A stretch of 64,000 bases of DNA from an uncultured Pelagibacteraceae bacterium (GTDB taxonomy: Bacteria > Pseudomonadota > Alphaproteobacteria > Pelagibacterales > Pelagibacteraceae), in contig CACEXM010000001.1 of NCBI GenBank assembly GCA_902563555.1, positions 1 through 64,000 of the forward strand. The letters are read 5' to 3'. Positions within the stretch are counted from its first letter, which is position 1, and the number at the start of each line of letters is the position of its first letter. Both the position numbers and the translations under genes were made by a program. Of the stretch, positions 9,352-24,832 are shown one piece after another. Under the pieces are notes generated by a model. That model had not been told where the DNA came from and searched no databases. It was given only the letters and a program-made list of their open reading frames with translations.

Positions 9352-9381
9352 TTGACCAATAAGCACAACTTCAGCTAGATT
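9352..9381 (+). promoter_or_regulatory. Putative promoter of ilvBHC operon
   Basis: TTGACC (9352-9357), 18 nt, TAGATT (9376-9381), 6 nt before ATG 9388. Confidence 0.45.
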
Positions 9382-9387
9382 GCTTAA

Positions 9388-11153
9388 ATGTCTAAATTAT
9401 ATTCAGGAGCTGAAATTGTTTTTAAATGTCTTGAGGATCAAGACGTCGAATTTATTTTTGGTTATCCTGGGGGTGCAGTTCTTCCAATTTATGATGAATT
9501 AAAAAATCATTCTTCTATAAAGCATATATTAGTTAGACACGAACAAGGTGCTGGTCATGCAGCCGAGGGTTATGCGAGGTCATCTGGTAAACCAGGTGTT
9601 GTTCTAGTTACTTCTGGACCGGGAGCTACAAATGTAGTTACAGCCTTGACTGATGCTTATATGGACTCGGTACCATTAGTATGTATCTCAGGACAAGTAC
9701 CAACACATTTGATAGGAACAGACGCTTTTCAAGAGTGTGACACAACAGGAATTACTAGACCATGTACAAAACATAATTGGTTAGTAAAGGATATCAAGGA
9801 ATTGTCAAAAACTCTTCATGAGGCATTTAGAGTTGCAACAACAGGAAGACCAGGTCCAGTTTTAGTAGATATTCCAAAAGATATTCAATTCGCAAAAATC
9901 AAATATATGAAACCAAAAAAAGAAAAAAAATCTAATGGAAAATTGCATAGCAATTTTTCTCAAGAAGAAATTAATGAATTAGTTGACTTAATTGCGAAAG
10001 CAAAAAAACCTGTAGTTTACACTGGTGGTGGAGTTATAAACTCAGGTCCAGAAGCAAGTGAGTCGTTAAGAGAATTTGTGCGAATGATTGGTTTTCCGAT
10101 TACTTCAACATTACAAGGGTTGGGAGCTTTTCCTGGAGATGATAATCAGTTTATAGGTATGCTTGGTATGCATGGAACTTATGAAGCAAATAATGCTATG
10201 CATGATTGTGATTTATTAATAAATATTGGAGCAAGATTTGATGATAGAATTACTGGAAAGATAGACGAATTTTCTCCGAAATCTAAAAAAGTTCATATTG
10301 ATATTGACCCATCTTCGATAAATAAAATAATTAAAGTTGATTTAGCAATCGTGGGTGATGTGAATGAGGTTCTTAAAGCAGCAGTTAAAACCATTAGTCA
10401 AAAAAAAAATGGTTTTAAAAATTCAAATAAACAAAATGTTTCTAAATGGTGGGAAAAAATTGAAAAATGGAGAGAAAAAGACTCACTCGGTTTTATAAAT
10501 AGCAAAGAATCTATTAAACCTCAGCATGCGGTGCAAAGATTATACGAATTAACAAAAAATCAAGACACGTTCATTACTACAGAAGTCGGTCAACATCAGA
10601 TGTGGGCTGCACAACATTATAAATTTAATAAACCAAATAGATGGATGACATCTGGTGGTCTCGGAACAATGGGATATGGTCTTCCAGCTGCAGTAGGTGT
10701 TCAAATTGCGCATCCTGATAAGCTTGTTATTGATATTGCTGGTGAAGCATCAGTGCTAATGACTATGCAAGAGATGTCAACAGCAGTCCAGTATAATTTG
10801 CCAATTAAGATATTTGTTTTGAATAATCAATATATGGGAATGGTAAGGCAATGGCAGGAATTACTTCATGAAAAAAACTATTCTGAGAGTTATTCAGAAG
10901 CATTGCCAGATTTTGTAAAATTAGCAGAAGCATATGGGTGTAAAGGAATTAAAGCTGATAATCCAGATGAATTAGACCTTAAAATAAAAGAAATGTTAGA
11001 TCATAAAGGTCCAGTAATTTTTGATTGTAGAGTTGACCCTAATGAAAATTGCTTTCCGATGATACCATCAGGAAAACCTCACAATCAGATGATTTTAGGT
11101 CCAAATGATAAAGAAGATAATAAAATTACAGGTAAAGGAAAAGCCTTAGTTTA

Positions 11154-11154
<1 letters not shown>
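9388..11154 (+). CDS. ilvB: Acetolactate synthase, large subunit
   Basis: TPP enzyme: GYPGGAVLPIYDEL, RHEQGAGHAAEGYAR, TSGPGATN, 588 aa. Confidence 0.97.
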
Positions 11155-12745
<1,591 letters not shown>

Positions 12746-12828
12746 TTTCTTGTTCCAAATTGGGTAAATTAAGCTGATTTATTTTGCAATCTAAACGATA
12801 GGTTGTATATTTCTTGAAAGATAATTTT

Positions 12829-15440
<2,612 letters not shown>

Positions 15441-15443
15441 AAG

Positions 15444-16673
15444 ATGGCCTCTAGCAGAGATGATTTCATAATTGCAATTCGATCTGCTTTTTTAAAAAAA
15501 AGCACTCAACAGAAATTTTCATTATTAACGCTAGTTTTTGTATCTATTTTTACAATTATTTTATCTAGTTTTGATTTTAAGTTTATAAGGTATTTAAAAG
15601 CTGGAATTAGTGAAGCTGTATATAGATCCTCTTTTATTGTCTCAATACCTGAAAATTTTTTAAAAAATACATTTTTTGAAATAAAAGAATATTCAACTTT
15701 TTTTCAAAATTATAAATCAAACAAAGAAGAGCTTAATGAGCTAAAGTCTAAAAGCATTTCAGATCAAATAACTCAATATGAAAATAAAGAATTAAAAGAG
15801 CTTATAAATAATTATACTTTAAGTTCAGACAAACTACTAGCTAAAATAATCGTTGATCATGATAGTCCATACTTAAAAAGTATTATTATTAATAAAGGTA
15901 GTAAGGATAATATCAAAATCGGAACTAATATTTATGATAGATCTTATTTAGTCGGTAGGGTAGTTGAAGTAAATTATAAAACATCAAGAGTTTTATTATT
16001 ATCCGATCTTAATTCCAACGTTCCTGTAACAATAGCTCCACAAAATATTCAAGCAATAATAACAGGCACAGGTGAAAATTATGGAGAAATAAAATATATT
16101 AAAGAGGGTATTTTAAACTTAATTTTAGAGGATAGTATTGTTTATACATCAGGCACTGGCGCAATTTTTAAAAGTGGCATTCCTATCGGAAGAATTGATG
16201 TAGCTGACACAGGAAATTCAAAAAAATTCAAAGTAGATTTTTACAGTGATTTTGGCCAATTAAAATATGTTTTTGCTGAATTAGTTACTAAAACTGAGAT
16301 TAAAAACGAAGATCAACAAGCTGAAATAGATGATACACAAAAAATCAATACTACTGATACAAAATTACAAATATTAGAAGATGAAAAAAAAATTATTGAA
16401 CAAACTAATTTAAAATTAAAAGATGAAAATGAATCATTAAAAATCACAATTAACAACTTAAATAAACAAAATGTAGACTTTAGAAATGAACTTTACGATC
16501 AAAAACAAATAATTGCTCAATATAATATTGATTTAGATGAAATTGAGTTTTTAAGACTAAATTTAAAATTTGGTCATCAATGTCGTAAGTCTTTTTTAAA
16601 TAATGATGGTTTTGAAGTAGGGACTTTGGAATATAAAAGTTGTGTAATGAGTAAAGGACAGATTAATGACTAA
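15444..16673 (+). CDS. mreC: Rod shape-determining protein MreC
   Basis: Position after mreB; TM + MreC beta domain (VDHDSPYLKSIIINKGSKDNIKIG); C-terminal coiled coil. Confidence 0.9.
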   Translation: MASSRDDFIIAIRSAFLKKSTQQKFSLLTLVFVSIFTIILSSFDFKFIRYLKAGISEAVYRSSFIVSIPENFLKNTFFEIKEYSTFFQNYKSNKEELNELKSKSISDQITQYENKELKELINNYTLSSDKLLAKIIVDHDSPYLKSIIINKGSKDNIKIGTNIYDRSYLVGRVVEVNYKTSRVLLLSDLNSNVPVTIAPQNIQAIITGTGENYGEIKYIKEGILNLILEDSIVYTSGTGAIFKSGIPIGRIDVADTGNSKKFKVDFYSDFGQLKYVFAELVTKTEIKNEDQQAEIDDTQKINTTDTKLQILEDEKKIIEQTNLKLKDENESLKITINNLNKQNVDFRNELYDQKQIIAQYNIDLDEIEFLRLNLKFGHQCRKSFLNNDGFEVGTLEYKSCVMSKGQIND

Positions 16674-17172
16674 ATTTAAATCAAAAGGATTATATTTCAA
16701 ATTCTACACCTTTCTACCAATAATAGCATTATTTATTTCTGTGTTAAACGAATTTGACTTAAACTATTTAAAGCTTAAATACTTTTCTTTCAATTTTCCT
16801 TTTATCTTAATTTTTTTCTTTACATTAAAAGATTTTAAGAATTTTGACTACTTATTGGTTTTCTTAGCAGGCTTAATTAATGATACTGTTGTTGGATTGC
16901 CTTTAGGAATTAGTAGTTTATCGTATATATTAATTTGTATTGCAACATCTTACCTAAGAAATATTACCATAAGACCTAATCCAATAAAAGATTGGTTCTA
17001 TTTTTTATTTATAATAAGTTTGATAAATTCAATGAATTATTCAATTTTGTCTTTATTTTTTTCTTATGATCTTTTACTTTTAAGCTATCTAGTAAATATT
17101 TTTTTTACTTTTATACTGTATATGTTTTTCACTTATTTATTCAAATACTATCTAAAGGGTTTAAATGATTAA
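16666..17172 (+). CDS. mreD: Rod shape-determining protein MreD
   Basis: Multi-TM protein, GLINDTVVGLPLGISSLSYI, synteny. Confidence 0.88.
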   Translation: MTKFKSKGLYFKFYTFLPIIALFISVLNEFDLNYLKLKYFSFNFPFILIFFFTLKDFKNFDYLLVFLAGLINDTVVGLPLGISSLSYILICIATSYLRNITIRPNPIKDWFYFLFIISLINSMNYSILSLFFSYDLLLLSYLVNIFFTFILYMFFTYLFKYYLKGLND

Positions 17173-19039
17173 TTCATCAAGTGATAATGTAAAAAAATTA
17201 AATTCAATTAATCGTAGAATGTTCATAACGGGATCACTAAAGTTTTTTATAATGATTGGAATTGTGAGTAGGTTGTTCTTTCTTCAAGTTAAAGAAAATA
17301 AGAAATATCTTACACTATCGGACAAGAATAGAATTAGAGAATGGAAATTGGCTCCTGTTAGAGGAGAATTTCACGACTATTTTGGCAATGTTATAGCCGG
17401 TAACTTTGAAGCCTATCAGTTACATGTGATACCCGAGCAAGTAGAAAATTTCAAATATGTTATCTATAGGCTTAAAGATTTATTAGAGTTATCTGACACA
17501 GAGTTTAAAAAAGTTTTAAAAAGAAAAAAAGAAATTAAACCTTGGGAAACTTTGATAGTTTCAAATAATTTAAGTTGGGATAAATTCTCAAAAATAAACA
17601 ACCATTTGTATGACTTAAATGGAGTAAAACCTGTTATTTCTATCTCAAGAAATTATCCTTTTAATGATAATTTTACTCATATTATCGGTTATGTTAGTCA
17701 AGCAAATGAGCAGGATATTGAAAATACAGAACTAATAAAAAAGAATTTTGTACCTGGTCTTAAAGTTGGAAAAATTGGATTAGAAAAATCTTTTGAAGAA
17801 AAATTAATTGGAACTAATGATATTGAGAGATATGAAGTAAACGCATATGGTAGACGAATAAGTCAACTTGAGTTTCAAAAAGGTAAAAAAGGTAAAACTC
17901 TAAAACTTACAGTTGATACAGAAATCCAAAAATTAGCAAATGAGCTATTACAAGACAAAGCAGGATCTATATGTGTAATGGATATTTTTACTGGTGAAGT
18001 TATTGCTATGCATTCTTCTCCCTCATTTGACCCCAATCTATTTGTTTTTGGAATAAGTCAAGACAATTGGCAATTAATCCGTAATGACCCAATGAAGCCA
18101 CTATTGAACAAAACTTTGCAAGGTAAATATTCTCCAGGCTCAACATTAAAACCCATTGTGGCTTTATCTGCGTTAGAAAATGGAATTATAAACACAAGTT
18201 TTACAGTTAGATGCACAGGAAAAACTGAGATGTATGATCAAACCTATCATTGCTGGAAAAAAGAAGGTCATGGATATGTAAGTCTTAGAAACGCAATGAA
18301 GATGTCATGTGATACTTATTTTTATGAGATAGCAAGGAAACTTGGAGTAGATAAATTAAGCGAAACAGCAAAAAAATTTGGATTAGGAAAAAAAGTTTTT
18401 GATAATTTATTCGAAATTGAAAAAGATGGATTGATTCCTAATACTCAATGGAAAAAAAATACTTTAGGTAAAGGATGGTTATTAGGAGAAACAATTATTA
18501 CTGGAATAGGCCAAGGATATATTCAAACTACTCCAATACAATTATGCCTAATGACAGCACAAATAGCAAATGGTGGACACAAAATATATCCAAAAATAAT
18601 TATAGATGATGAAGATAAATTAAAGCCAAGAGATTATTACACTCCCCTTTATAAAAATTCTAAAAATATAAAGATTATTCAAGATGCGATGTTTGGCTCT
18701 ACCAATGAGGTAATGGGAACTTCTTATCGATCAAGAATTGATAATCCAAAATATCAATTTGCTGGTAAAACAGGTACAGCTCAAGTTAAAAAAATTACTG
18801 AGAGAGAAAGAGAGCTAGATTTAAAAACTTCTGAAATTCCTTATGAGCAAAGAGATCACGCTTTGTATATTGCTTATGGCCCATATGTTAATCCAAGATA
18901 TGCACTAAGTATTGTTGTGGAGCATGGCGGCAATGGAAGCACAACTGCTGCTCCTATGGCAAAGAAATTATTTAAACTTATTATTGATCGACATGAAATA
19001 AGACAGTCAATAAACGATAAAAAATACTTGGAGATTTAA
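17165..19039 (+). CDS. mrdA: Penicillin-binding protein 2
   Basis: PGSTLKP (SxxK), SCDTYF, KTGTAQ motifs; 624 aa. Confidence 0.95.
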   Translation: MINSSSDNVKKLNSINRRMFITGSLKFFIMIGIVSRLFFLQVKENKKYLTLSDKNRIREWKLAPVRGEFHDYFGNVIAGNFEAYQLHVIPEQVENFKYVIYRLKDLLELSDTEFKKVLKRKKEIKPWETLIVSNNLSWDKFSKINNHLYDLNGVKPVISISRNYPFNDNFTHIIGYVSQANEQDIENTELIKKNFVPGLKVGKIGLEKSFEEKLIGTNDIERYEVNAYGRRISQLEFQKGKKGKTLKLTVDTEIQKLANELLQDKAGSICVMDIFTGEVIAMHSSPSFDPNLFVFGISQDNWQLIRNDPMKPLLNKTLQGKYSPGSTLKPIVALSALENGIINTSFTVRCTGKTEMYDQTYHCWKKEGHGYVSLRNAMKMSCDTYFYEIARKLGVDKLSETAKKFGLGKKVFDNLFEIEKDGLIPNTQWKKNTLGKGWLLGETIITGIGQGYIQTTPIQLCLMTAQIANGGHKIYPKIIIDDEDKLKPRDYYTPLYKNSKNIKIIQDAMFGSTNEVMGTSYRSRIDNPKYQFAGKTGTAQVKKITERERELDLKTSEIPYEQRDHALYIAYGPYVNPRYALSIVVEHGGNGSTTAAPMAKKLFKLIIDRHEIRQSINDKKYLEI

Positions 19040-20167
19040 ATGTATCAGCATACCAGACTAACAAATAATAACTCCACATTTTTTCAAAAATTTAGAAATT
19101 TTGATTATATTTTACTAATTTGTATTTTATTGCTCGGTTTTATCAGTTTAGCAACTATGTATTCGACTGATGGCGGAAAGATTTTATTTCATACAAAAAG
19201 TCATTTTACAAAGTTAATGATTTTTACAATGATGATGCTTTTTATTTCATTTATTAATATCAAATTTTGGTTTTCTGTCGGCTATCTATCTTACATAGTT
19301 GTGGTGGGTCTATTAGTATGGACCTATTTTTTTGGAATAACTTCTTCAGGGTCAAAAAGATGGATGAACTTATATTTTATAAATTTACAACCATCAGAAC
19401 TTATGAAAATATTTATAATTTTGTGTTTGGCAAAGTATTTTCATAGAATGAAATTAGAGAATGTTAATTCTGTATATACAATTTTAACTTCACTAATAAT
19501 AATTTTATTACCTATGGGTCTAGTGATAGTTCAGCCTGATTTGGGTACTTCAGTATTAATAGCTGTTAGTGGAATTGCTGTTTTGTGGTTTGCAGGAATT
19601 AATCACAAATATTTTATCTATACTATGTTAGGTTTCGTTATTTCATTACCATTTGTAATAGCTTTTTTAAAACCTTATCAAAAATTAAGGGTTTTAACTT
19701 TTCTAAACCCAGACAAAGATCCTCTAGGTGCAGGTTATCAGATTATTCAATCTAAAATTGCAGTTGGATCTGGAGGTATTTTTGGCAAAGGTTTTTTAAA
19801 AGGTACTCAAAGTTATTTAGAATTTTTGCCAGAAAAGCATACTGATTTTATATTTACTCTGTTTTCAGAAGAGTTCGGTTTTGTCGGTTCAGTGGTTCTG
19901 TTAGTAATTTATATTATTATAATTTATCGCATAGTTGCTATTGGAGCTAATTCTAGAAGTTATTTTGCTAAACTTTTTTGTTATGGTTTTGGAGCTGCTA
20001 TTTTTGTTTTTATTACAATAAATATGAGCATGGTTCTAGGCTTGCTACCTATAGTTGGATCTCCATTGCCAATAATGTCTTACGGAGGTTCTTCAATGTT
20101 AGCTACCATGATTGGCTTTGGAATAGTAATGAGTGCGAAAGTGCACAACCAACAATTAATCGCCTAA
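19040..20167 (+). CDS. rodA: SEDS peptidoglycan polymerase RodA
   Basis: 10-TM-like, LQPSELMKIFIIL, PDLGTSVLI, PEKHTDFIFTLFSEEFGF. Confidence 0.96.
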   Translation: MYQHTRLTNNNSTFFQKFRNFDYILLICILLLGFISLATMYSTDGGKILFHTKSHFTKLMIFTMMMLFISFINIKFWFSVGYLSYIVVVGLLVWTYFFGITSSGSKRWMNLYFINLQPSELMKIFIILCLAKYFHRMKLENVNSVYTILTSLIIILLPMGLVIVQPDLGTSVLIAVSGIAVLWFAGINHKYFIYTMLGFVISLPFVIAFLKPYQKLRVLTFLNPDKDPLGAGYQIIQSKIAVGSGGIFGKGFLKGTQSYLEFLPEKHTDFIFTLFSEEFGFVGSVVLLVIYIIIIYRIVAIGANSRSYFAKLFCYGFGAAIFVFITINMSMVLGLLPIVGSPLPIMSYGGSSMLATMIGFGIVMSAKVHNQQLIA

Positions 20168-20217
20168 GTATAATTTGTCGCTTAAGTTTTTTAAGAGAAT
20201 AATTGTATATTTTTTTC

Positions 20218-21459
20218 ATGAATAAAAATTTAAATGTTGGAATAATTGGTGCTGGTATTCAAGGTATTTCTAATGCTTTATTTTTACAAAAAAAAGGTTT
20301 TAAAGTAACCATATTTGATCGAGAAAAACCTGGCAGTCCTGTCGCTTCATATGGTAATGCTGGTCATTTTTCACCATACGCATCCTTATCGCTAAATAGA
20401 ACAGATATTTTAATGGATGTACCTGCAATGTTATTAAGTTCAACTGGTCCTTTAGCTCTTAAATGGAATTATGTTCCAAAAATGATTCCTTGGTTTTTAA
20501 AATTTATCTTTAATACAACTAAAAGTAAGATGATGCATACTGCAAAAAATATGCACCAAATTTTAGATTTGGCTCTTCCCGCTTATGATGAATTATTTGA
20601 AGAAATTAGTCTCGAAAACTTAGTTGAAAATAAAGGTATTCTTTATGTTTGGAATGATAAAAATCTAAAAAGTAGAGAACTAGAAATCAAAGTAAGAGAA
20701 GAGCTAGGTGTTAAACAGCAACTCGTAGGTAAAAAAGATATACATGATTTAGAACCAAATCTTAAAAAATTTTATCATGCAGGAGTTTACTACCCATACG
20801 CAAGACATGCTAGGAATCCAAAAAAGATTTTATTAAAACTTTTTGAACTTTTTTTAGCTAAAGGCGGAAAATTTCAAAATAAGAATATTACAAATATAAA
20901 TTTTGAAGAAGAGAGTCCTGTTTTGGTAAGTGAAAATGAATGTTTCAGCTGTGATAAGATTGTAATAACTTGTGGCGCTTTTTCCAAGAAACTGACTGAT
21001 AAATTGGATGAAAAAATTCCATTAGATACAGAGAGAGGTTACCATGTTCATTTTAAAGATTGTGATCATCTTTTAAATAGACCAGTCATATTTCATAATA
21101 GAGGTTTCGGTATAACGCCAATGGAACAAGGATTAAGAGTAGTTGGCACTGTTGAATTTGGTGGTTTAGATAATCCTGCCTCAAAATCAAGAATTAATAA
21201 TTTAATTAATAATGCAAAGTATATGTTAGGGGATCTTCCTGAGCATGAAGATGAGTGGTTAGGCTTCAGGCCAACATTACCAGATTTTTTGCCGGTAATG
21301 GGTCCATCTAAAAATTATAAAAACGTGTTTTATTGTTTTGGACATCATCATTTAGGATGGACATTGGGTCCAATATCTGGAAAGATAGTTTCTGGAATGA
21401 TAGCTAAAGAAAATACAAATTTAAACTTAGATCCTTATAGCTCAAGAAGGTTTTCTTGA
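20218..21459 (+). CDS. D-amino-acid dehydrogenase/FAD-dependent oxidoreductase (DadA-like)
   Basis: GIIGAGIQGISNALFLQKKG, DAO fold; ATG 20218. Confidence 0.85.
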   Translation: MNKNLNVGIIGAGIQGISNALFLQKKGFKVTIFDREKPGSPVASYGNAGHFSPYASLSLNRTDILMDVPAMLLSSTGPLALKWNYVPKMIPWFLKFIFNTTKSKMMHTAKNMHQILDLALPAYDELFEEISLENLVENKGILYVWNDKNLKSRELEIKVREELGVKQQLVGKKDIHDLEPNLKKFYHAGVYYPYARHARNPKKILLKLFELFLAKGGKFQNKNITNINFEEESPVLVSENECFSCDKIVITCGAFSKKLTDKLDEKIPLDTERGYHVHFKDCDHLLNRPVIFHNRGFGITPMEQGLRVVGTVEFGGLDNPASKSRINNLINNAKYMLGDLPEHEDEWLGFRPTLPDFLPVMGPSKNYKNVFYCFGHHHLGWTLGPISGKIVSGMIAKENTNLNLDPYSSRRFS

Positions 21460-21463
21460 TTTT

Positions 21464-22360
21464 GTGTCTAATAAAAACTATTTAGCATACCTATTTTTAG
21501 TCCTTGCAACATTTTGTTGGTCAGGCAACTTTATAGTTGGAAAATTTGCAACATTATATGAAATTCCTCCTTTAACTTTAAATGTTTTTAGGTGGATTTC
21601 TGTTTGGTTTATTCTGATACCTTTTACCTACAAAGAAATTTTCAAAAATCTATCCTATATAAAAAAAAATTGGCTTGTAATTAGTTTTATGGGAGTAATT
21701 ACAATAAGCACGTTTAATTCTGTAGTTTATTTTGCTCTTAATTATACACAAGTAATTAATGCTGTGCTTATGCTTTCAGCTATTCCTGCAGCAACAATTG
21801 TTCTTTCATCATTAATGAAAATTGAAAAAACAAATATTTTTCAGTTAATTGGATTATTAGTTTCAATACTTGGAATAGGCTCAATAATTTCAAATGGAGA
21901 TTTTCAAAAGATAATTTCTTTAGATTTTAATAAAGGTGATATATGGATGTTAGTTTGTGTAATTACCTGGTCTCTATATTCAACTTTACTAAAGAAAAAT
22001 AAGTTTAAATTTTCACAATTTACATTGATACAATTAATGGTTTCGGTAGGGATAATTTTTTTAATTCCACAATTTTTTTATGAAAAATCAATTGGCCTTG
22101 AATTAAATACAGATAAAAATTTTTTTTTAATATTGACTTATGTAGCAATTTTTCCGGCTATAGCTGCTTATTATTTTTGGCAAAAAGGAATTGAGATAAT
22201 TGGTCCAAATCGAGCTTCTATGTTTATTCAATTAATGCCGTTGTTTAGTGCCATTATGGCTATTATTATTTTCAAAGAAAAATTTGAAATGTATCATTTT
22301 GTAGGAGCATTTTTCATATTGTCTGGCATTTATTTATCTAATAAAAAAGTTTATGCTTAA
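21464..22360 (+). CDS. EamA/DMT-family transporter
   Basis: 10-TM DMT pattern, ATFCWSGNFIVGK. Confidence 0.88.
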   Translation: MSNKNYLAYLFLVLATFCWSGNFIVGKFATLYEIPPLTLNVFRWISVWFILIPFTYKEIFKNLSYIKKNWLVISFMGVITISTFNSVVYFALNYTQVINAVLMLSAIPAATIVLSSLMKIEKTNIFQLIGLLVSILGIGSIISNGDFQKIISLDFNKGDIWMLVCVITWSLYSTLLKKNKFKFSQFTLIQLMVSVGIIFLIPQFFYEKSIGLELNTDKNFFLILTYVAIFPAIAAYYFWQKGIEIIGPNRASMFIQLMPLFSAIMAIIIFKEKFEMYHFVGAFFILSGIYLSNKKVYA

Positions 22361-23303
22361 AGTTGCAATTTTAGATGATTATCAAAATGTTTCACAACAA
22401 TTTGTGGATCTAAAAAAATTATCAGGAAAATATGAAATAAAAATTTTTAGTGAGCCTTTTGTAGATGAAGCTGATGCTATAGAGCAATTAGCAGAATTTG
22501 AGGCTCTCCTTATAATGAGAGAAAGAACTCCTATAACAAAAAATTTGATAGAAAATTTAACTAAATTAAAATTTATAATCACTAGCGGTTTAAGAAATAA
22601 ATCAATTGATTTAGATGCCGCAAAAAAAAGAAAAATTTTTGTCAGTGGTACTGAGAGCAATACTAATCCAACACCTGAATTAACTTGGGCATTAATACTT
22701 GGGTTAGCAAGAAACTTAAAAGAGGAAATTGATAATATGTACCAAGGTTATTGGCAAACTTCAGTTGGTGTAGAATTAAAAGGTAAAATTCTTGGTTTGA
22801 TTGGCCTTGGAAAAGTAGGAACGCAGGTTGCTAAGGTTGGCAAGGCATTTGGTATGCAGGTGATGGCTTGGAGTGAAAATTTAAATTTAGACACCTGTAA
22901 AGAATTAGACGTTCTGCCTTGTAGTAAAGAAGATCTAATAAAAAACTCTGACTTTTTATCTATTCATGTACAAGGTGGAGAGAGATATAAAAATTGTATT
23001 ACTCTTAAAGAAATGGATAAGATGAAAAAGACCTCATTTTTAATTAATACCTCTCGGGGTCCCATAATAAACGAAGACGATTTGATAATTGCATTATCAA
23101 CAAATGTAATTGCAGGTGCTGGATTAGATGTTTATGAAAAAGAGCCTTTATCAGAAAATAATAAATTAAGATTTTTACCAAATGCTTTATTAACACCTCA
23201 CATTGGATATGTGACGGCTGAAAATTATCACGTTTATTTTACTCAAATGATCGAGTCACTAGAGGCTTGTGTTAATGGGGAACCAATTCGGGTGATTGAG
23301 TAA
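22353..23303 (+). CDS. D-2-hydroxyacid dehydrogenase (phosphoglycerate dehydrogenase-like)
   Basis: GLIGLGKVGTQVAKVGKAFGM, LINTSRGPIINEDDL. Confidence 0.9.
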   Translation: MLKVAILDDYQNVSQQFVDLKKLSGKYEIKIFSEPFVDEADAIEQLAEFEALLIMRERTPITKNLIENLTKLKFIITSGLRNKSIDLDAAKKRKIFVSGTESNTNPTPELTWALILGLARNLKEEIDNMYQGYWQTSVGVELKGKILGLIGLGKVGTQVAKVGKAFGMQVMAWSENLNLDTCKELDVLPCSKEDLIKNSDFLSIHVQGGERYKNCITLKEMDKMKKTSFLINTSRGPIINEDDLIIALSTNVIAGAGLDVYEKEPLSENNKLRFLPNALLTPHIGYVTAENYHVYFTQMIESLEACVNGEPIRVIE

Positions 23304-23304
23304 A

Positions 23305-24198
23305 ATGCATTTACCTGTAGTTAATCATGAAGATTATTTTGCTAAAATTGGCGATGATCATAAATTTCCTATTAATAAATTTGGTGATCTTGCAGATTTT
23401 TTATTAAAGAATAAGATAGTAACAAAGTTTCATAAACCATATCCATGTTCAGATGAAACTTTAAAGGGTGCTCACTCTGAAAAATATATTAAAGAAATTA
23501 AAAATAAAACACTAGATGAAATTGGAGTTAAAAAAATTGGTTTTCCATTAGTTGATAGCGTAGTTCAAAGGTCGTTAGTTGCAACAGGAGGGACAGTGCT
23601 TGCCTCTAAACTTGCAATAAATCATGGTATTGCTTGTAATACTGCAGGAGGAAGTCATCATGCGAATTATGATAGTGGTGCAGGATATTGTGTTTTTAAT
23701 GATGTAGCGGTTGCTTCTCAATTTCTATTAGATAGAGAATTGGCAAAAAGAATATTAATTGTTGATTTGGATGTTCATCAAGGAAACGGTAATTCAGATA
23801 TATTCAAGGATAATAAAAATGTTTTTACTTTTAGTATGCATTCAAAATCAAATTATCCTGCGAAAAAATCAATTAGCGATTGCGATGTTGAGCTTGAAAA
23901 TGATACGGAGGATAAGGAATACTTAAATATACTTAAATTTCATTTAAATGAATTAAATAAAGAAAATTTTGATTTTGTTTTCTATATTGCAGGGGTTGAC
24001 ATCCATTTTAATGATCGCCTAGGTAAATTAAAGATTTCAGATGATGGTATAAAAAAAAGAGATGAAATTGTTACAGAAAATTTTTTTTCTAAAAGAATTC
24101 CTCTTTGTGGAGTTTTAGGAGGTGGTTACAATAAAAATATTGATAAACTTGTTGAATTACACTCTTTTTTACACCAGTCATGTGCTAAATTAATTTAG
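23305..24198 (+). CDS. Histone deacetylase/acetoin utilization-family deacetylase
   Basis: GGSHHANYDSGAGYCVFNDVAVA, VDLDVHQGNGN. Confidence 0.9.
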   Translation: MHLPVVNHEDYFAKIGDDHKFPINKFGDLADFLLKNKIVTKFHKPYPCSDETLKGAHSEKYIKEIKNKTLDEIGVKKIGFPLVDSVVQRSLVATGGTVLASKLAINHGIACNTAGGSHHANYDSGAGYCVFNDVAVASQFLLDRELAKRILIVDLDVHQGNGNSDIFKDNKNVFTFSMHSKSNYPAKKSISDCDVELENDTEDKEYLNILKFHLNELNKENFDFVFYIAGVDIHFNDRLGKLKISDDGIKKRDEIVTENFFSKRIPLCGVLGGGYNKNIDKLVELHSFLHQSCAKLI

Positions 24199-24203
24199 TA
24201 ATT

Positions 24204-24572
24204 ATGAATAAAAAAAATCCAAATCTCACAGCAGAACAAAAATTAGTTATGTTTGAAGAAGGCACTGAACGACCTGGATCAAGTGAATTAAATAATGAAA
24301 AGCGAGAAGGAACTTATCATTGTGCTAATTGCGATATAAAGTTATTTGATTCAAAAACAAAATATGAAAGTGGATCTGGATGGCCTTCGTTTTATGAGTC
24401 CTTACCAGATGTATTTGAAACAAAAACAGATCATTTAATAGGTTATGCTAGAACTGAATATCATTGTAAAAATTGTAATGCTCATCATGGTCATGTATTT
24501 GATGATGGACCAAAACCAACTGGTAAAAGATATTGCAATAACGGTATTTGTTTAATCTTTAAACAAAAATAG
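24204..24572 (+). CDS. msrB: Peptide-methionine (R)-S-oxide reductase
   Basis: CANCDIKLFDSKTKYESGSGWPSF, GKRYCNNGICLIF. Confidence 0.95.
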   Translation: MNKKNPNLTAEQKLVMFEEGTERPGSSELNNEKREGTYHCANCDIKLFDSKTKYESGSGWPSFYESLPDVFETKTDHLIGYARTEYHCKNCNAHHGHVFDDGPKPTGKRYCNNGICLIFKQK

Positions 24573-24574
24573 AA

Positions 24575-24829
24575 TTATTTTAACATTGCTTGAAGTTTAT
24601 TTTCTTTCTCTAAAGCTCTAACTTCATTATAACCACCGATGTGTTGATCATCAAAAAATATTTGTGGTATTGTTCTTTTTCCATTAGCTTTCTTTATCAT
24701 TTCATCTTTTGCACCCTCGACTTCAGCTACATTAATTTCTTTATAAGGTGCATTATTTCTTGTTAATAATCGTTTTGCTGCATCGCAATAATTACAGTAT
24801 GGTCCAGTATATATTGTAACGTTTTTCAT
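24575..24829 (-). CDS. grxC: Glutaredoxin
   Basis: YTGPYCNYCDAAKRLL, RTIPQIFFDDQHIGG. Confidence 0.93.
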   Translation of the reverse strand: MKNVTIYTGPYCNYCDAAKRLLTRNNAPYKEINVAEVEGAKDEMIKKANGKRTIPQIFFDDQHIGGYNEVRALEKENKLQAMLK

Positions 24830-24832
24830 AGA

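Noticed and set aside
24575-24829. Unusual CNYC glutaredoxin active site instead of CPYC
   Set aside because: Variation at this position is not exceptional among bacterial glutaredoxins; too weak for a finding.
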